Positions 1 through 5,143 of a stretch of DNA of 5,144 nt are shown piece by piece; the first letter of the stretch is position 1, and each line of letters opens with the position of its first letter. The position numbers and the translations under genes are program-made. The stretch is from an uncultured Clostridia bacterium. GTDB taxonomy: Bacteria; Bacillota; Clostridia; Oscillospirales; Ruminococcaceae. The notes beneath the pieces were generated by a model. It was not told where the DNA came from. It was given only the letters and a program-made list of their open reading frames with translations, and made no database searches. Where the stretch lies: the NCBI GenBank assembly GCA_945867255.1, contig CAMBHV010000125.1, forward strand, positions 1-5,144, read 5' to 3'.

Positions 1-508
1 AAAGTGCCTCATATGCGTTCAGAAGTTCTTTGAAAGGCTCATAGGGAAAAAAGTTGTTTTCCAACATGATCGGTTCACCATCTGCGGTGCGCACACGCTG
101 CAGATAGATCACATCAGAATGTGGTTTTAAGCCAAAAAAACGCACTTCGTCTGAACGGGCGGGGCATCGCTGAATACTGATCACCTGTGCACCCGGCTCC
201 ATGCCACAGGCACGGCACGCCTCGGAAAAGCCCATCACATCGCCATCCTGCGCAATTTTGCGCATAACTTTCGGCTGGCTGACATAGGTGCCTTTTCCCT
301 GCTTTTTAACAAGATATCCTTCCGTGCACAATTCTTCGATAGCGCGACGAACTGTGATGCGGCTGACATGATATAACTCTGACAACTCCGGTTCAGATGG
401 AATTTTTTCATCCGGAGCATATTTGCCCTCTGCCAATGCGGATTTAATATCTTCCATCAACTGCTGATACAGCGGGGTAAGCGAATCTTCATTCAACTGA
501 AAGCCCAT
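1..508 (-). CDS. GntR/HutC-family transcriptional regulator, partial (C-terminus beyond window)
   Basis: Reading from the ATG at 508-506 gives 169 complete codons with no stop before the window edge, so the C-terminal third or so is missing. Residues about 9-76 form a GntR winged helix-turn-helix: TPLYQQLMEDIKSALAEG, then KIPSEPELSELYHVSRITVRRAIEEL (helix-turn-helix with recognition helix) and the wing KKQGKGTYV. From about residue 85 a UTRA-type effector domain begins, recognisable by VMGFSEACRACGMEPGAQV and by YLQRVRTADGEPIMLENNFFP. HutC-type members (usually about 230-250 residues) bind a small ligand, often a sugar phosphate or amino-acid derivative, and repress neighbouring genes. The start is supported by AGGAA at 521-517 on the minus strand, 8 bases upstream. 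It is divergent from the BtpA/FGGY operon, so it is inferred to regulate that operon and itself. The effector cannot be deduced. Family assignment is secure; the target assignment is inference. Confidence 0.95.
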   Translation of the reverse strand, partial: MGFQLNEDSLTPLYQQLMEDIKSALAEGKYAPDEKIPSEPELSELYHVSRITVRRAIEELCTEGYLVKKQGKGTYVSQPKVMRKIAQDGDVMGFSEACRACGMEPGAQVISIQRCPARSDEVRFFGLKPHSDVIYLQRVRTADGEPIMLENNFFPYEPFKELLNAYEAL

Positions 509-531
509 GATCCAGGTTCCTGCCTTTCGGT

Positions 532-549
532 CCGCGCACCCCGGCGCGG
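532..549 (-). other. GC-rich hairpin in the regulator's mRNA leader
   Basis: CCGCGC (532-537) and GCGCGG (544-549) pair perfectly around a 6-base loop. In the minus-strand transcript the hairpin lies about 10 bases upstream of the ribosome binding site at 521-517. No U-tract follows, so it is not an intrinsic terminator. It might stabilise the mRNA or tune translation of the regulator; its role is unknown. Confidence 0.5.
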
Positions 550-571
550 GAAATAAAAACTGACTTATCAT

Positions 572-600
572 ATTCTAGCGTATTTTGCTGAATGTTTCAA
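572..600 (-). promoter_or_regulatory. sigma-A-type promoter of the GntR/HutC regulator
   Basis: On the minus strand TTGAAA (600-595) is followed after exactly 17 bases by TAGAAT (577-572), a good match to the housekeeping consensus. Transcription should start near 565, leaving a leader of about 57 bases before the ATG at 508. The -10 lies inside an inverted repeat arm and the -35 overlaps TGAATGTTTCA, so repression by occlusion is plausible. This is prediction from sequence only. Confidence 0.75.
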
Positions 601-626
601 GGCTAGATTGGGCAAAACGCTAAAAT
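572..626. repeat. imperfect inverted repeat in the divergent promoter region, candidate operator
   Basis: The left arm at 572-588 contains TAGCG-TA-TTTTGC and the right arm at 612-626 contains GCAAAACGCTA. Counting outward, the arms agree at 14 of 15 positions if the two extra bases TA in the left arm are looped out. The left arm covers the -10 of the regulator promoter; the right arm ends 12 bases before the -35 of the plus-strand promoter. This placement suits two half-sites or two operator copies for a dimeric GntR regulator. The binding role is inference. Confidence 0.45.
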
Positions 627-638
627 GATGTGCGAAGC

Positions 639-667
639 TTGAAAAAACTTTTGTATTGTGTTATAGA
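639..667 (+). promoter_or_regulatory. sigma-A-type promoter of the BtpA-like/FGGY kinase operon
   Basis: TTGAAA (639-644) is separated by 17 bases from TATAGA (662-667). Transcription should begin around 674, giving a leader of about 45 bases before the ATG at 719. It is back to back with the regulator promoter, the two -35 boxes being 38 bases apart, a usual arrangement for a local regulator acting on both directions. Confidence 0.75.
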
Positions 668-672
668 TATGT

Positions 673-696
673 TGTAAGACGTACCATAACGTTACA
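673..696. repeat. inverted repeat at the predicted operon transcription start, candidate operator
   Basis: TGTAA (673-677), two extra bases, CGT (680-682), a six-base centre, then ACG (689-691) and TTACA (692-696) form an interrupted palindrome. It covers roughly +1 to +22 of the predicted operon transcript, where a bound repressor would block initiation. It could instead be a weak 5' mRNA hairpin. It is not the same sequence as the 572-626 repeat, so at most one of them is likely to be the main regulator site. Confidence 0.35.
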
Positions 697-718
697 TACA
701 TATTTCGGAGGGAACAAC

Positions 719-1531
719 ATGTCATTTTTGAAAGCGATGTTTGGAACGGAAAAGCCCATCATTGGCCTGCTGCATCTGAAACCGCTGCCGGGTGATCCGT
801 TCTATGCGCCACAAGGCAATCTGGACGATGTGATAGCCTGCGCAAAGGCAGACCTGGACGCACTGCAGCGAGGCGGTGTAGATGGTGTGCTGGTAACAAA
901 TGAGCTGAGCCTGCCTTATGAAAAAAAGGTGTCGGGCGTAACGCTTGGGGCCATGGGTATGGTGATAGGTGCCTTGAAAGAGCATTTCCGTGTACCGTAT
1001 GGTGTAGAAGCCATTTATGACGGCGATGCCACCATGGAAATTTGTGCTGCGACGCAGGCGGCTTTCACACGCTGTTTATTTACAGGTGCGTGGGCAGGAG
1101 ATCTCGGCCTTATAGACCGCGATGTGGCTAAAACTTTGCGGCTGAAATCGGCCTTGCGGTTAGATGAACTGAAGCTGTTTTATTTTGTTACCAGTGAGGG
1201 CGAAGTGTATCTGAACGACCGTTCTTATCCGGACATTGCAAAAAGTATGCTGTTTAACTGCCGGCCGGATGCTTTGGTGGTGGGCGGTGCAGCCGCGGGC
1301 GTAGGCCCCGGGGGCGAGCTTTTGGAACAGGTGCGCACGGCTGCCGGAGCTGTGCCTGTGGTGTGTGGCACCGGATGCCGTAAGGAAACGGTGGCGGAGA
1401 TCTTGAAAAATTGCGATGGTGCCTTTGTGGGAACCACATTCAAAAAGGATGGTATATTTGAAAACCGCGTAGACGAGCAGCGTGTAAAAGAATTCATGGA
1501 CACAGTTAAGAAGATGCGGGGGGACTTGTAA
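719..1531 (+). CDS. BtpA/SgcQ-family TIM-barrel protein
   Basis: This 270-residue protein resembles the BtpA/SgcQ family, predicted phosphate-binding TIM barrels named after cyanobacterial BtpA (photosystem I accumulation) and E. coli SgcQ (sgc sugar region); the usual length is about 260-280. Signatures are PIIGLLHLKPLPGDP (13-27), DLDALQRGGVDGVLVTNE (45-62), FTGAWAGDLGLID (121-133), PDALVVGGAAAGVGPGG (183-199), VPVVCGTGCRKETVAEIL (212-229) and the C-terminal DGAFVGTTFKKDGIF (233-247), probably a phosphate-binding end of the barrel. No signal peptide or membrane segment is seen, so it is cytoplasmic. ATG 719 is chosen over upstream in-frame starts because GGAGGG (707-712) sits 6 bases before it and the family homology begins there. 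Its TAA shares one base with the next ATG. An enzymatic role on a sugar phosphate is inferred from the adjacent kinase; the reaction is unknown. The mid-protein Asp/Lys-His-Ala motif I expect for the family appears replaced by FVTSEGEVYL (156-165). Confidence 0.9.
   Translation: MSFLKAMFGTEKPIIGLLHLKPLPGDPFYAPQGNLDDVIACAKADLDALQRGGVDGVLVTNELSLPYEKKVSGVTLGAMGMVIGALKEHFRVPYGVEAIYDGDATMEICAATQAAFTRCLFTGAWAGDLGLIDRDVAKTLRLKSALRLDELKLFYFVTSEGEVYLNDRSYPDIAKSMLFNCRPDALVVGGAAAGVGPGGELLEQVRTAAGAVPVVCGTGCRKETVAEILKNCDGAFVGTTFKKDGIFENRVDEQRVKEFMDTVKKMRGDL
1518..1523 (+). promoter_or_regulatory. ribosome binding site of the FGGY kinase, inside the upstream gene
   Basis: A G6 run lies 7 bases before the ATG at 1531, within the last codons of the BtpA-like gene. 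Together with the one-base stop/start overlap (TAATG, 1529-1533) it suggests translational coupling of the two proteins. Confidence 0.6.
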
Positions 1532-3045
1532 TGAAGTATTTTATGGGTATCGATGTAGGCACAAATGAAACAAAAGCAGTGCTGATCGACCAGGCATGCG
1601 AAATTGTGGCATTTGCAAGCCGCGGGCACGATCTGCTGAACCCGCAGCCCGGATTTTTTGAACATGATGCGGAAAAAACATGGTGGGGTGATTTCTGCCA
1701 TTTGTCGCGTCAGCTGTTGCAGGAAAGTGGGGTGGATGCTGGCGACGTAGGTTGCGTGGGCCTTTCCGCCCTTGGATGCGATTGTGTGCCTGTGGATGCA
1801 GAAGGAAACGCTTTGTGCAACGCAATTCTGTATGGGGTAGACAGCCGCAGTCATAAAGAGATCGAGTGGCTGTATGATTATTACGGAAAAGAAGAAGCCG
1901 AGCGGCTGTACGGGCATGAGCTGTGCTCTTCTGATATTGCACCTAAGATCCTGTGGGTGAAAAACAATTTGCCTGATGTATATGCCAAAACAGCCAAGTT
2001 CCTTACGGGTTCCTCGTATCTGTGCGCCAAACTGACGGGTGAGTATACCATCGACCGATATCTTGCAGAAGATTTTGCGCCGTTGTATAATTTAAAAAAT
2101 GACACTGTAGATGAAGAGCATTGCCAGCTGTACTGCAGGCCGGATCAATTGGCCAAAGTGATGAACGCCACTGATATTGCTGGCACTGTTACGGCAAAGG
2201 CGGCAGCGCAGACAGGCCTTGCAGAGGGCACACCTGTGCTGGTGGGTACCGGGGATTCCGGTGCAGAGGCCATCTCCACAGGTGTATTTCGCCCAGGTGA
2301 CATCATGGTGCAAATGGGTTCCAGCTGCTATTTTGTCTATCTGACAGATCATCTTTTGAAGGAGCCCCGTCTGTGGCCGGGCACATTTATTATTCCGGGC
2401 GTATATTCGGTGTGTGCGGGTACGAATACTGCTGGTACGCTAACGAAGTGGATGCGGGATGAGTTTTACAAGGATGCTGTTGCCAACGAGGCTGCAGGTG
2501 GAGAAAATGCGTATGCAGCCATGGCAAAAGAAGCTGCATCTGTTCCTGCCGGCAGCGATGGGTTAGTGTGCCTGCCTTATTTTGCGGGTGAGCGCACCCC
2601 GCTGAACGATCCGTTTGCAAAAGGAGTATATTTCGGGTTATCTGTGAACCACACCCGCGCGCATATGGTGAAGGCTGGGCTGGAAGGCATTGCCTATACG
2701 ATTGCGGCCCATTTGGATCTTCTGGAAAAAGAACATGGGGAACCCCTGCGTCGCATTATGGCCGTGGGCGGTGGTACGAAAAATCCCGTGTGGTTGCAGG
2801 CAGTAGCAGATGTGACGGGCCGAGAGATCTGCACGGCAAAGGTAACATTTGGCGCGGCGTTTGGTGATGCCATCATGGCTGCATTGGCAGGCGGGGCATA
2901 TTCCAGCTGGGACGAGCTGGCTGGCGTGATCACAGCAGATAAAGTGATACAGCCGGATATGCAGGCACATGCAGTGTATGAAAAACAGCGTGTGGTATTC
3001 AATGAGCTATACACACGCAATAAGGATCTGATGAAAAGCCTGTGA
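1531..3045 (+). CDS. FGGY-family carbohydrate kinase (xylulokinase-like)
   Basis: This 504-residue, full-length FGGY kinase should transfer phosphate from ATP to a hydroxyl of a sugar, ketose or polyol in the cytoplasm. The N-terminal domain opens with the ATP-binding loop MGIDVGTNETKAVLID (5-20). The C-terminal ATPase domain has GTGDSGAEAISTG (239-251), with D242 as the likely catalytic base, then PYFAGERTPLNDP (349-361) and the adenosine motif AVGGGTKNPVWLQ (411-423), followed by GAAFGDAIMAAL (441-452). Where xylulokinase carries its QMHG substrate loop this protein has LSALGCDCVPVDAEG (78-92), followed by AILYGVDSRS (98-107). That resembles the uncharacterised FGGY carbohydrate kinase group rather than true XylB, so the substrate should not be called xylulose. 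It starts on the last base of the BtpA-like stop codon and is followed 26 bases later by a third gene. Kinase activity is confident; the substrate is open. Confidence 0.95.
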   Translation: MKYFMGIDVGTNETKAVLIDQACEIVAFASRGHDLLNPQPGFFEHDAEKTWWGDFCHLSRQLLQESGVDAGDVGCVGLSALGCDCVPVDAEGNALCNAILYGVDSRSHKEIEWLYDYYGKEEAERLYGHELCSSDIAPKILWVKNNLPDVYAKTAKFLTGSSYLCAKLTGEYTIDRYLAEDFAPLYNLKNDTVDEEHCQLYCRPDQLAKVMNATDIAGTVTAKAAAQTGLAEGTPVLVGTGDSGAEAISTGVFRPGDIMVQMGSSCYFVYLTDHLLKEPRLWPGTFIIPGVYSVCAGTNTAGTLTKWMRDEFYKDAVANEAAGGENAYAAMAKEAASVPAGSDGLVCLPYFAGERTPLNDPFAKGVYFGLSVNHTRAHMVKAGLEGIAYTIAAHLDLLEKEHGEPLRRIMAVGGGTKNPVWLQAVADVTGREICTAKVTFGAAFGDAIMAALAGGAYSSWDELAGVITADKVIQPDMQAHAVYEKQRVVFNELYTRNKDLMKSL

Positions 3046-3059
3046 TCAGGCACAAAAAC

Positions 3060-3064
3060 GGAGG
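3060..3064 (+). promoter_or_regulatory. ribosome binding site deciding the start of the small CxxC protein
   Basis: GGAGG ends one base before an ATG at 3066 and 7 bases before an ATG at 3072 in the same frame. Only the second has workable spacing, so 3072 is taken as the start. A further in-frame ATG at 3042 lacks a site. Confidence 0.75.
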
Positions 3065-3071
3065 CATGACA

Positions 3072-3506
3072 ATGGCACAGTGCGGGATATGTGAACAACG
3101 CGAAGGCGTACGGGAAGCAGGCGTATATATGGATGGCCAGCGAAAGGCTGTGCCCGTATGTGCGCACTGCGTGTATGAGGCCATGAGAAAAAACTTTTAT
3201 GGCATCGGCTTTTGTGCAGGGCTGCAATTGTGCTGGTTTGTTGTAGCAAGTAAAGGGCTGGTAAGCGTGCCGGGTATTTTTGCCGCGGCAATCGCGGTGT
3301 ATGGCCTTGTGCGCCTTGCTTTTCTGCTGGCGGCGCGCATCACTCTGCGAGCGGGCAAAGATAAGCCCGTGCCTGAATGGGTGTGGAAATATGCCATGGC
3401 GCAGGCTGTTACGGAAGATGCGCTGCGCGATGCCTATGCCGAGCAATTCTGCAACGTAAAAGTACAGACTCCGCGTGAATATGAGCGCACACACTCTGCC
3501 AAATGA
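3072..3506 (+). CDS. hypothetical small membrane protein with N-terminal zinc-ribbon-like CxxC pairs
   Basis: I do not recognise this 144-residue protein. It begins MAQCGIC and carries C4-x2-C7 and C30-x2-C33, 22 residues apart, a pattern expected of a small zinc ribbon binding one metal ion. Two hydrophobic stretches follow, about 44-60 (GIGFCAGLQLCWFVVAS) and 64-88, separated by a very short turn, so a hairpin of two membrane helices is likely. The basic RITLRAGK after the second helix and the acidic, charged C-terminal tail (about 102-144) are probably cytoplasmic, which places the zinc ribbon on the same side. It lies 26 bases after the kinase with a strong GGAGG site, so it is almost certainly co-transcribed with it. 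Possible roles include a membrane adaptor or sensor, or a protein merely carried by the operon. No catalytic motif is visible. Confidence 0.8.
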   Translation: MAQCGICEQREGVREAGVYMDGQRKAVPVCAHCVYEAMRKNFYGIGFCAGLQLCWFVVASKGLVSVPGIFAAAIAVYGLVRLAFLLAARITLRAGKDKPVPEWVWKYAMAQAVTEDALRDAYAEQFCNVKVQTPREYERTHSAK

Positions 3507-3707
3507 TCAAGGAATGGGAAAAGGCGTACTTTGGGTGTGATGATGTAAGAGGACAGCGCCGGAAGCAGGATGGCTGCGCGCCGCAGGTGGGAAACCGTCT
3601 TGTCAGCCACAAAAGGGGCCTTCGGCGGTTTGCCTTGTATCTGCGGCAGAGTCGACTTTTTCCGGTGCTTGCAGTTCTGCCTTGGAGTTTAGATGGATAC
3701 AGCAGAA
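3507..3707. other. 201-base stretch between the operon and its terminator, no supported gene
   Basis: This stretch shows no coding region with a ribosome binding site and homology. An open frame begins at 3503 overlapping the previous stop (ATGA) and ends in the terminator loop at 3730, but it has no Shine-Dalgarno sequence and its product looks random and Arg-rich. Short self-complementary runs occur, such as CTGCG/CGCAG and GCCTTCGGC. They could belong to a structured 3' untranslated region or a processed small RNA, or be chance. I recognise no known RNA family or mobile-element end. Confidence 0.4.
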
Positions 3708-3749
3708 AAAACGGCCCTTCCAGCCTTTAATGGCTGGAAGGGCCGTTTT
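3708..3749. terminator. bidirectional intrinsic terminator, perfect 18-bp stem
   Basis: AAAACGGCCCTTCCAGCC (3708-3725) and GGCTGGAAGGGCCGTTTT (3732-3749) are exact reverse complements around the 6-base loop TTTAAT. On the minus strand the stem is followed by an uninterrupted run of six T residues, ideal for ending the antiporter transcript, whose stop codon is about 108 bases upstream. On the plus strand the tail is TTTT followed by GAAAATTTTG, so termination of the operon is likely but less ideal. Its position between convergent genes fits a shared terminator. Confidence 0.93.
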
Positions 3750-3790
3750 GAAAATTTTGTCCGGCAGAACTTCCCTTTCCTTGTGCCGCT

Positions 3791-3818
3791 GCGCCTTTAT
3801 GGGGCGCTTTTTATTTTA
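3791..3818 (+). terminator. second, weaker plus-strand intrinsic terminator
   Basis: GCGCC (3791-3795) pairs with GGCGC (3803-3807) around a 7-base loop, and TTTTTATTTT follows directly from the stem. The stem is short but GC-only and the U-rich tail is good. It would catch plus-strand transcripts that pass the 18-bp hairpin before they run antisense into the antiporter gene. Confidence 0.5.
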
Positions 3819-3857
3819 CCGAAAACCGTGTGGAAAAAGCCTGTGGCCAATTCAATT

Positions 3858-5051
3858 TCAGGTGTGAGGTGCGTTTTGCGGCATAAGCAATCGACGGTAG
3901 GTGCGCTCGATTGCGAATGCGCCCAGAGGAGCAGTGAGAAGGATGGCAAGCACAGCCACAGCAAGCACGGTGTTGCCACACGCCAGCCCCATGGCCAATG
4001 GCACACCACCAATGGCTGCCTGCACCGTGGCTTTTGGCGTGTAAGCCAGCGCGCAGAACAGCCGTTCCTTGCGGGAAAGGCTGGTGCGGATCAGGCAGGT
4101 TGCCACACCAATCATGCGGATAGCAAGCGCGGCAAAAATCAGAATGGCACCGGCCGCAGAGGCAGCCCATGCGTACTTCACATCCACAGCCGCACCCACC
4201 AGTACAAACAGCAACGGTTCAGCGGCTACCCACAATTTCGAATATTTGGCTGAAAGACGTGCCCCCGCCGCAGGAAGCTGGCCACGCAATACGGCGCCCA
4301 TAGCCATGACGGCCAGAAGGCCGGAAAATCCGACGGGCCCCGTGAACTGGTCTTCCACCCATACCAGAAGGAAAGAAAAACTCAAAAGAAGCACTACCTT
4401 TGCGGAATCGCGCAAATGGATACTTCGGAACATGGCACTGAGGGCATGCCCCAAAGCGGCACCCGCGGCAAGCCCAAGTAGAATAGAGGTGGGGATGCGC
4501 GCCAGCGTCCATGCGGAAAAACTGCCCTGAGAAGCCAGCGAGGTAAAACATGTAAACAGAACAATTACGAAAATATCGTCTACACTGGCACCTGCCATGA
4601 TCAGTTGGGGAATGCCCTGGTCTGTGCCGTATCCTTCGTCCATCAGGCGCAGCATCTTCGGTACCACAACGGCAGGTGATACTGCGGCAAGCACACTGCC
4701 CAATACAGCCGACTCAATGGGGGAAAGCCCCAGCAAAGCGGGGGCCAATGCGCTGACGGCACAAATTTCAAAACAAGCCGGAACAAAGCACATTAATACC
4801 GCGGGCCGCCCCACACGGCGAAGCTGGGCGGTATCCAGGTTCAGGCCGGCCCGTGTGAGAATGATAAGCAGCGCGATTTTTCGAAGATCTGCCGAAATGG
4901 CCAGAAGAGAGTCATCCAGCACATTCCACACACTGGGGCCAAGCAGAATACCTGTGATCAGCATACCCAACAACGGTGGAAGACCAAGTTTTTCAAACAC
5001 CGCGGCCAATGCCATTCCGCATAAAAATACAAGAGCAAGACTGAAAAGCAT
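3858..5051 (-). CDS. cation:proton antiporter, CPA superfamily
   Basis: This 397-residue polytopic membrane protein exchanges a monovalent cation (Na+ or K+) for protons across the cytoplasmic membrane. About twelve or thirteen hydrophobic segments span nearly the whole chain. Typical features are GLPPLLGMLITGILLGPS (23-40), LIILTRAGLNLD (62-73), the unwound-helix region SVLAAVSPAVVVPKM (119-133), and AGASVDDIFVIVLF (153-166) with D158-D159 as the probable ion-binding pair. The conserved late-helix motif ALAYTPKATVQAAIGG (334-349) includes K340. A DD pair is usual in electrogenic CPA2 proteins, whereas ND is typical of electroneutral ones, but ion and stoichiometry cannot be fixed from this. 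No C-terminal RCK/TrkA or USP domain follows, so regulation by such a tail is absent. The ATG at 5051 is preferred because GGGGA (5065-5061) lies 9 bases before it and the first membrane helix starts at once; a TTG at 5105 would add 18 charged residues. Confidence 0.93.
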   Translation of the reverse strand: MLFSLALVFLCGMALAAVFEKLGLPPLLGMLITGILLGPSVWNVLDDSLLAISADLRKIALLIILTRAGLNLDTAQLRRVGRPAVLMCFVPACFEICAVSALAPALLGLSPIESAVLGSVLAAVSPAVVVPKMLRLMDEGYGTDQGIPQLIMAGASVDDIFVIVLFTCFTSLASQGSFSAWTLARIPTSILLGLAAGAALGHALSAMFRSIHLRDSAKVVLLLSFSFLLVWVEDQFTGPVGFSGLLAVMAMGAVLRGQLPAAGARLSAKYSKLWVAAEPLLFVLVGAAVDVKYAWAASAAGAILIFAALAIRMIGVATCLIRTSLSRKERLFCALAYTPKATVQAAIGGVPLAMGLACGNTVLAVAVLAILLTAPLGAFAIERTYRRLLMPQNAPHT

Positions 5052-5060
5052 GGAAGTTCG

Positions 5061-5065
5061 TCCCC
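5061..5065 (-). promoter_or_regulatory. ribosome binding site of the antiporter
   Basis: On the minus strand AAAGGGGA ends 9 bases before the ATG at 5051. This places the start there rather than at the in-frame TTG at 5105, which has only a T-rich run before it. Confidence 0.65.
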
Positions 5066-5125
5066 TTTGTTTCTTTTTGGGTTCATCTGACAGAAAGGCA
5101 AACAAAAAAGGCCGACACTTTCTGC

Positions 5126-5143
5126 GATGAAACCATTTTCATC
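5126..5143 (-). other. small hairpin upstream of the antiporter, cut close to the window edge
   Basis: GATGAAA (5126-5132) and TTTCATC (5137-5143) pair perfectly around the loop CCAT. On the minus strand it is followed by GCAGAAAGTGTCGGCC and then six T residues (to 5104), so this stretch resembles the 3' side of a terminator or an attenuator-like leader whose other half lies beyond the edge. It may belong to the end of an upstream gene or to a regulated leader of the antiporter mRNA; no known riboswitch core is visible. Confidence 0.4.

Noticed and set aside
656..718. N-terminal extension of the BtpA-like protein from a TTG at 656
   Set aside because: It would begin before the predicted -10 and transcription start, has no ribosome binding site and adds residues unlike the family. 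GGAGGG at 707-712 clearly serves the ATG at 719.
1225..1917. 230-codon minus-strand open frame across the BtpA-like/kinase junction
   Set aside because: It is antisense to two clear family members, with low-complexity Pro/Ala/Lys composition at its C-terminal end. A shadow frame.
2694..3494. 266-codon minus-strand open frame across the end of the kinase and the small CxxC gene
   Set aside because: It lies opposite two well-supported plus-strand genes, its product is rich in His, Cys and Arg with no family resemblance, and it has no ribosome binding site that stands out.
3540..3605. Resemblance of GCCGGAAGCAGG and nearby bases to a bacterial SRP RNA or cobalamin-type RNA element
   Set aside because: Only a few bases match. 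The conserved SRP apical loop and the cobalamin core with its flanking stems are not present.
3503..3730. 75-codon plus-strand open frame overlapping the stop of the small CxxC protein
   Set aside because: It has no Shine-Dalgarno sequence, an Arg-rich product without recognisable features, and a stop inside the terminator loop. Kept only as part of the unexplained 3507-3707 stretch.
3693..4253. 186-codon plus-strand open frame starting at the terminator
   Set aside because: It passes through the 18-bp terminator stem and then runs antisense to the antiporter; its composition is Gln/His/Arg-rich and it has no ribosome binding site.
5052..5105. 18-residue N-terminal extension of the antiporter from a TTG at 5105
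   Set aside because: The ATG at 5051 has a well-placed GGGGA site and begins directly at the first membrane helix; the extension is charged and preceded by a T-tract.
4597..5130. 177-codon plus-strand open frame opposite the antiporter N-terminus
   Set aside because: Its Ser/Arg/Thr-rich product is the antisense image of a hydrophobic membrane protein. No start signal.
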